In this document: positions 61,772 to 64,000 of the stretch, piece by piece
Position numbering within the stretch: position 1 is the stretch's first letter
How the letters are laid out: each line of letters starts with the position of its first letter
NCBI GenBank assembly: GCA_016793885.1
Contig: JAEUHE010000031.1
Span: 1 to 64,000, forward strand
Direction: 5' to 3'
Length of the DNA stretch: 64,000 bases
Source: Verrucomicrobiales bacterium
Lineage (GTDB): Bacteria > Verrucomicrobiota > Verrucomicrobiia > Limisphaerales > UBA11320
Notes under the pieces: generated by a model
Told to the model about the DNA's origin: nothing
Database searches by the model: none
The model's input: the letters and a program-made list of their open reading frames with translations, nothing else
Translations under genes and position numbers: made by a program

Positions 61772-62059
61772 TCATACCTTTGGCTTGCCTTGGCGCTTCT
61801 CGCGAGCTCGAAGCAGTTCCGAGACCACGCTCAGAATATACAACCCTGTAGCGCATCCAACTATGGTTGATCTGTCGCCTTTGATCGCGAAGTAGAATTC
61901 ACGTACTCCGGCAGCGTATTCAGCATTTCGATCCTTGTTCTCCCAGACTAATCGTCGGCTGACTGCACCATATCCAAAGTCCGTCAGTAGGATCGCCGCG
62001 TAAAGTACCGAGGCAGTCGCTATCAAGAAGATTCTCTCAAAGATCCAGGGCAATTTCAT
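61772..62059 (-). CDS. Small membrane protein with two predicted helices
   Basis: A 95-aa protein with two hydrophobic helices (IFLIATASVLYAAILLTDFG and TIVGCATGLYILSVVSELL) separated by a polar loop with RRLVWENKDRNAEYAAGVRE. No family is recognised. The start at ATG 62059 (MKLPWIFERIFLI) was chosen because the upstream GTG would add 35 polar residues with no ribosome-binding site. It lies in the lower-GC right end of the window. Confidence 0.5.
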   Translation of the reverse strand: MKLPWIFERIFLIATASVLYAAILLTDFGYGAVSRRLVWENKDRNAEYAAGVREFYFAIKGDRSTIVGCATGLYILSVVSELLRAREKRQGKPKV

Positions 62060-62496
62060 AGTTCTATTCCCAGCAAGGGTCTGAGTGGAGACCCATTTTA
62101 CGACTGGAGGCACCCCTTCCTGTGAATGATCAAAACGGACTGCCCGGGACCAAAGTGTATCCACATTGCGAATCTTGCGAATAGTACCTTTTGGCAGATT
62201 GAAGGTCCGTATGAATTAATCGGTTGATTCCGCAGAAATGAATATAGGCTCTGGAATTCCTTCGGTCGCTGTTTCGAACGCCGTAGAGCTATTTCAAATC
62301 CTGGCTCCCCCAGGGGATCCCTATTTGGCCAAAGGTGAGCAGCTCACTTTCCAGATTCCTCAGATCCTCACAACCCTCACCATGTTTAGCTGCGTCGTTG
62401 TTTGCGTAGCCGACGGACATCCAGCTAAATCAACGCTGGTCCCAAGAATCCGCCGCCCATCAGCACCTAGGTACCGTCCGTCGCTCTACCGCAACT
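62060..62496. other. 437-base gap without a supported gene
   Basis: No frame here shows a recognisable protein. It holds, at 62304-62332, one arm of an imperfect direct repeat (GCTCCCCCA then GGATCCCTATTT then GCCAA) whose other copy lies at 63751-63779. Confidence 0.5.
62304..62332 (+). repeat. 29-base imperfect direct repeat, left copy
   Basis: It matches 63751-63779 in 26 of 29 bases. The two copies are in the same orientation and enclose about 1.4 kb that carries the Asp-rich protein and the toxin-antitoxin pair. Confidence 0.6.
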
Positions 62497-63054
62497 CTAT
62501 TCAAACGGGTCCACATCGGTCCAATTCGTAACTAAAAGATTACCAGGTTGCGACACCTGGCCGCGGCGCGCGAGAACTCCATTCTTAAACAATTTTACCA
62601 CGCTTGGAACTTGCGCCCCGTTAGGGGCGATAACGACCACAGACTGCAACTCCCTTTCATAGTACGTTTTCGCGTCTGCCTGCCCATTAAAATCCAGATC
62701 TTGCTCCATCATGGCAAGGCGTCCGTTCGTATAGTACTGTGACGTATCAATGTTTCGGTCTGCATTGTTATCCAATTCGATCAAATGAACAACCCCATTG
62801 GTGTGATGCTGGCGCATATCAAAGACTTGAGTAAATCCTCGATCAATCATAGCGCGCCAGATCAAGCCATCGCGGTATTGGTAAATCTCGTCCGCAACCC
62901 CGTCATGATTATTGTCGACCCGATCAATATCCGGCGGTCCACCCCTCTTCAGCGCCATCACTGAACACCCAGCAGCAAAGCCTAAGATGGCCGCCAATGT
63001 GGGCAAGCAGTATTGGCGCAGTAGTTCTTTAAATGTGCGACCTCTTACTTGCAT
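62497..63054 (-). CDS. Asp-rich membrane-anchored or lipoprotein-like protein
   Basis: A 185-aa protein of unknown function. The N-terminal helix LPTLAAILGFAAGC ends in a possible lipobox (AAGC) or is a single anchor. The body has three evenly spaced Asp/Asn/Gly-rich units (VDNNHDGVADEIYQYRDG, LDNNADRNIDTSQYYTNGRL, QDLDFNGQADAKTYYERE) similar to calcium-binding EF-hand or dockerin loops, each followed by an aromatic-rich strand. It could bind calcium outside the cell membrane. No partner is evident. Confidence 0.6.
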   Translation of the reverse strand: MQVRGRTFKELLRQYCLPTLAAILGFAAGCSVMALKRGGPPDIDRVDNNHDGVADEIYQYRDGLIWRAMIDRGFTQVFDMRQHHTNGVVHLIELDNNADRNIDTSQYYTNGRLAMMEQDLDFNGQADAKTYYERELQSVVVIAPNGAQVPSVVKLFKNGVLARRGQVSQPGNLLVTNWTDVDPFE

Positions 63055-63175
63055 ACACAGCCTTCCTCTGGATGATTATGACGCTCAGCAGCGGCTAAAT
63101 GAGGAAATAGTCCAACTCCGTTCACGAGGAGGAACCTACCTTGCTCCTATGGGATTTGAAAGTAGCTTTTCTTCT

Positions 63176-63469
63176 CTAGCCGAGGCGACTTTTCCAATAG
63201 CCGGGCGGTCGTTTCATGTGCATGACGGCGACGATCCAGACGTGATCGGGTTTCTCCAGGTAAATGACCGCATAGGGAAACTGGGCGCTAAAGTATCGTC
63301 GGGCAGGTGGATCAAATTTGTAGAAGCGCTGCGGGTCGGCGCAGACTGCGCGCAGCAACCTTTCCATTTCACGGCAGAAGCGGATGCCCAGTTCCGGCTC
63401 GATCTGCGTGCAATAGCCGACCGCTTCAGCCAACTCCTCGTCGGCCTCAGGATGGAGCAGTTACCTCAC
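63176..63469 (-). pseudogene. ParE/RelE-type toxin with an in-frame stop at codon 3
   Basis: The 97-codon frame, which begins with GTG 63469 overlapping the antitoxin stop codon, reads V-R-stop-L-L-HPEADEELAEAVGYCTQIEP, with a TAA at 63461-63463. The rest is a complete ParE/RelE toxin (ELGIRFCREMERLLRAVCAD, RRYFSAQFPYAVIYLEK, VWIVAVMHMKRPPGYW). Related toxins have a hydrophobic residue at that place, so a single T to A change from TTA would explain it. A start further in (CTG 63460 or TTG 63433) could still make a shortened protein. Toxins of this family act on gyrase or on mRNA in the ribosome. Confidence 0.7.
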
Positions 63470-63702
63470 AGGCCTGCGATTTTACGCATGCCGGCCAGGG
63501 ACTCTTCGAGCGGGATGCCTTCCACCTTCCCCTCCTCGATCTCATGGATACGCCGACCGACCTCGGTTTTCCAAGCCGCTTCGACGTCAGGGACGATCCC
63601 ACCATGTCGGGCCAATAAGATGCGGTCGATCAACTCAGCCAACACATCCGAAGGCAGCACACGGCAACAACCTTTACGCTTGAAGTCCGTGAGCATCTCC
63701 AC
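63466..63702 (-). CDS. Addiction module antitoxin of the ParE/RelE pair
   Basis: A 78-aa antitoxin of the unstable antitoxin group often found in Verrucomicrobia and Planctomycetes: the C-terminal EVGRRIHEIEEGKVEGIPLE ESLAGMRK-type block (shown in two parts) is the region that binds the toxin. The N-terminal 35 residues are helical. It starts with GTG at 63702 or ATG at 63696. It is transcribed just before the toxin, which overlaps its stop codon by four bases, so the order antitoxin-toxin is normal. The antitoxin frame itself is intact. Confidence 0.72.
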   Translation of the reverse strand: MEMLTDFKRKGCCRVLPSDVLAELIDRILLARHGGIVPDVEAAWKTEVGRRIHEIEEGKVEGIPLEESLAGMRKIAGL

Positions 63703-64000
63703 GATTCACGCCGTTGTTCCCAACGAATCGATACAGATTGATCCCCCCCTGCTCCCCCAACGGATCCCTATTTAGCCAACCCCTTTCAGCAGGACCACTT
63801 CCCGTGGTCCGACCCCGCGACTCTTCCATCATGAAGTAGCGCTTATCGATACTGATAGTCGCCGCGAATTTTAGAGATTAGCGTCCTTAGCGTCCATTGC
63901 GGTTCAACCTAGAAACGGCTGCGGCTCGGCATCGTTCCCGAAATCGGTCCTAGCCTTACACCCGTGGCAACCGACGCATCGATCTGACGGTGACAAGCGG
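63703..64000. other. Right-end gap: repeat arm and modular AGCGTCC sequence
   Basis: No gene is seen in the last 298 bases. It holds the right arm of the 29-base direct repeat (63751-63779). Further on, near 63872-63898, is a modular sequence in which AGCGTCC occurs twice before TTGCGGTT, comparable in style to the ATCCGTG repeats elsewhere in the window. Confidence 0.5.

Noticed and set aside
62238-62531. 97-codon plus-strand frame
   Set aside because: No recognisable domain, and it covers the direct-repeat arm and overlaps the end of the opposite-strand gene.

Overview
The window looks like a high-GC chromosome segment from a Verrucomicrobiota bacterium of the Pedosphaera/Limisphaerales type. 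This is inferred from gene content and was not tested by search. Pointers are several secreted DUF1501, DUF1800, DUF1080 and DUF5722-type proteins, long exported proteins sharing a C-terminal R/KF-[FY]-x-L motif, Tat-type double-Arg leaders, an Ala tRNA, and a full division and cell wall (dcw) cluster with a typical FtsZ.

Layout. 0.2-4.4 kb: exported ceramidase-like protein and a large beta-helix-repeat surface protein. 4.4-5.8 kb: no protein gene; tRNA-Ala(GGC), a terminator and several palindromic repeats. 5.8-16.8 kb: housekeeping and exported genes (degenerate Ser/Thr kinase, CPBP protease, ComF, AccD, a glycosidase-like DUF5722 protein with a DUF1501 protein, envelope coiled-coil protein with a small lipoprotein, DUF3445 protein, xylulokinase). 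A perfect 42-bp palindrome lies between xylulokinase and a DUF1080 protein. 17-30.4 kb: patatin-like lipoprotein, two carboxypeptidase-regulatory-like proteins, a spermidine-synthase-like membrane protein, sugar isomerase, UVR protein, YqeY, LOG-family protein and PurN. 30.6-33.7 kb: a giant exported SBBP/InlB-repeat protein.

34.0-53.2 kb (minus strand): the dcw cluster, transcribed mraZ - unknown - rsmH - ftsL - ftsI - murE - murF - mraY - murD - lysM - ftsW - murG - murB - ddl - ftsQ - ftsA - ftsZ, ended by a clear terminator. Together these build lipid II from UDP-MurNAc-L-Ala, flip and polymerise it, and place the septum. murC is absent from the cluster. An unknown gene sits between mraZ and rsmH, and a LysM gene followed by a terminator-like hairpin sits before ftsW. 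Two TGGGG boxes spaced like MraZ sites and one DnaA-box match lie at the mraZ end.

53.6-61.4 kb (mostly plus): queA, a RibD-type reductase, a DUF1349-like exported protein (minus), then a DUF1800-DUF1501 pair coupled by an ATGA overlap. 61.4-64 kb: a lower-GC, gene-poor accessory end with a gene remnant, small membrane and Asp-rich proteins, and a ParE/antitoxin pair whose toxin has an in-frame stop at codon 3.

I found no defence island, CRISPR, intact IS or prophage and no clear new multi-gene system. The most unusual material is the set of dispersed modular repeats, two of which supply stop codons to neighbouring genes, the 42-bp palindrome, the broken toxin, and the unusual make-up of the dcw cluster.
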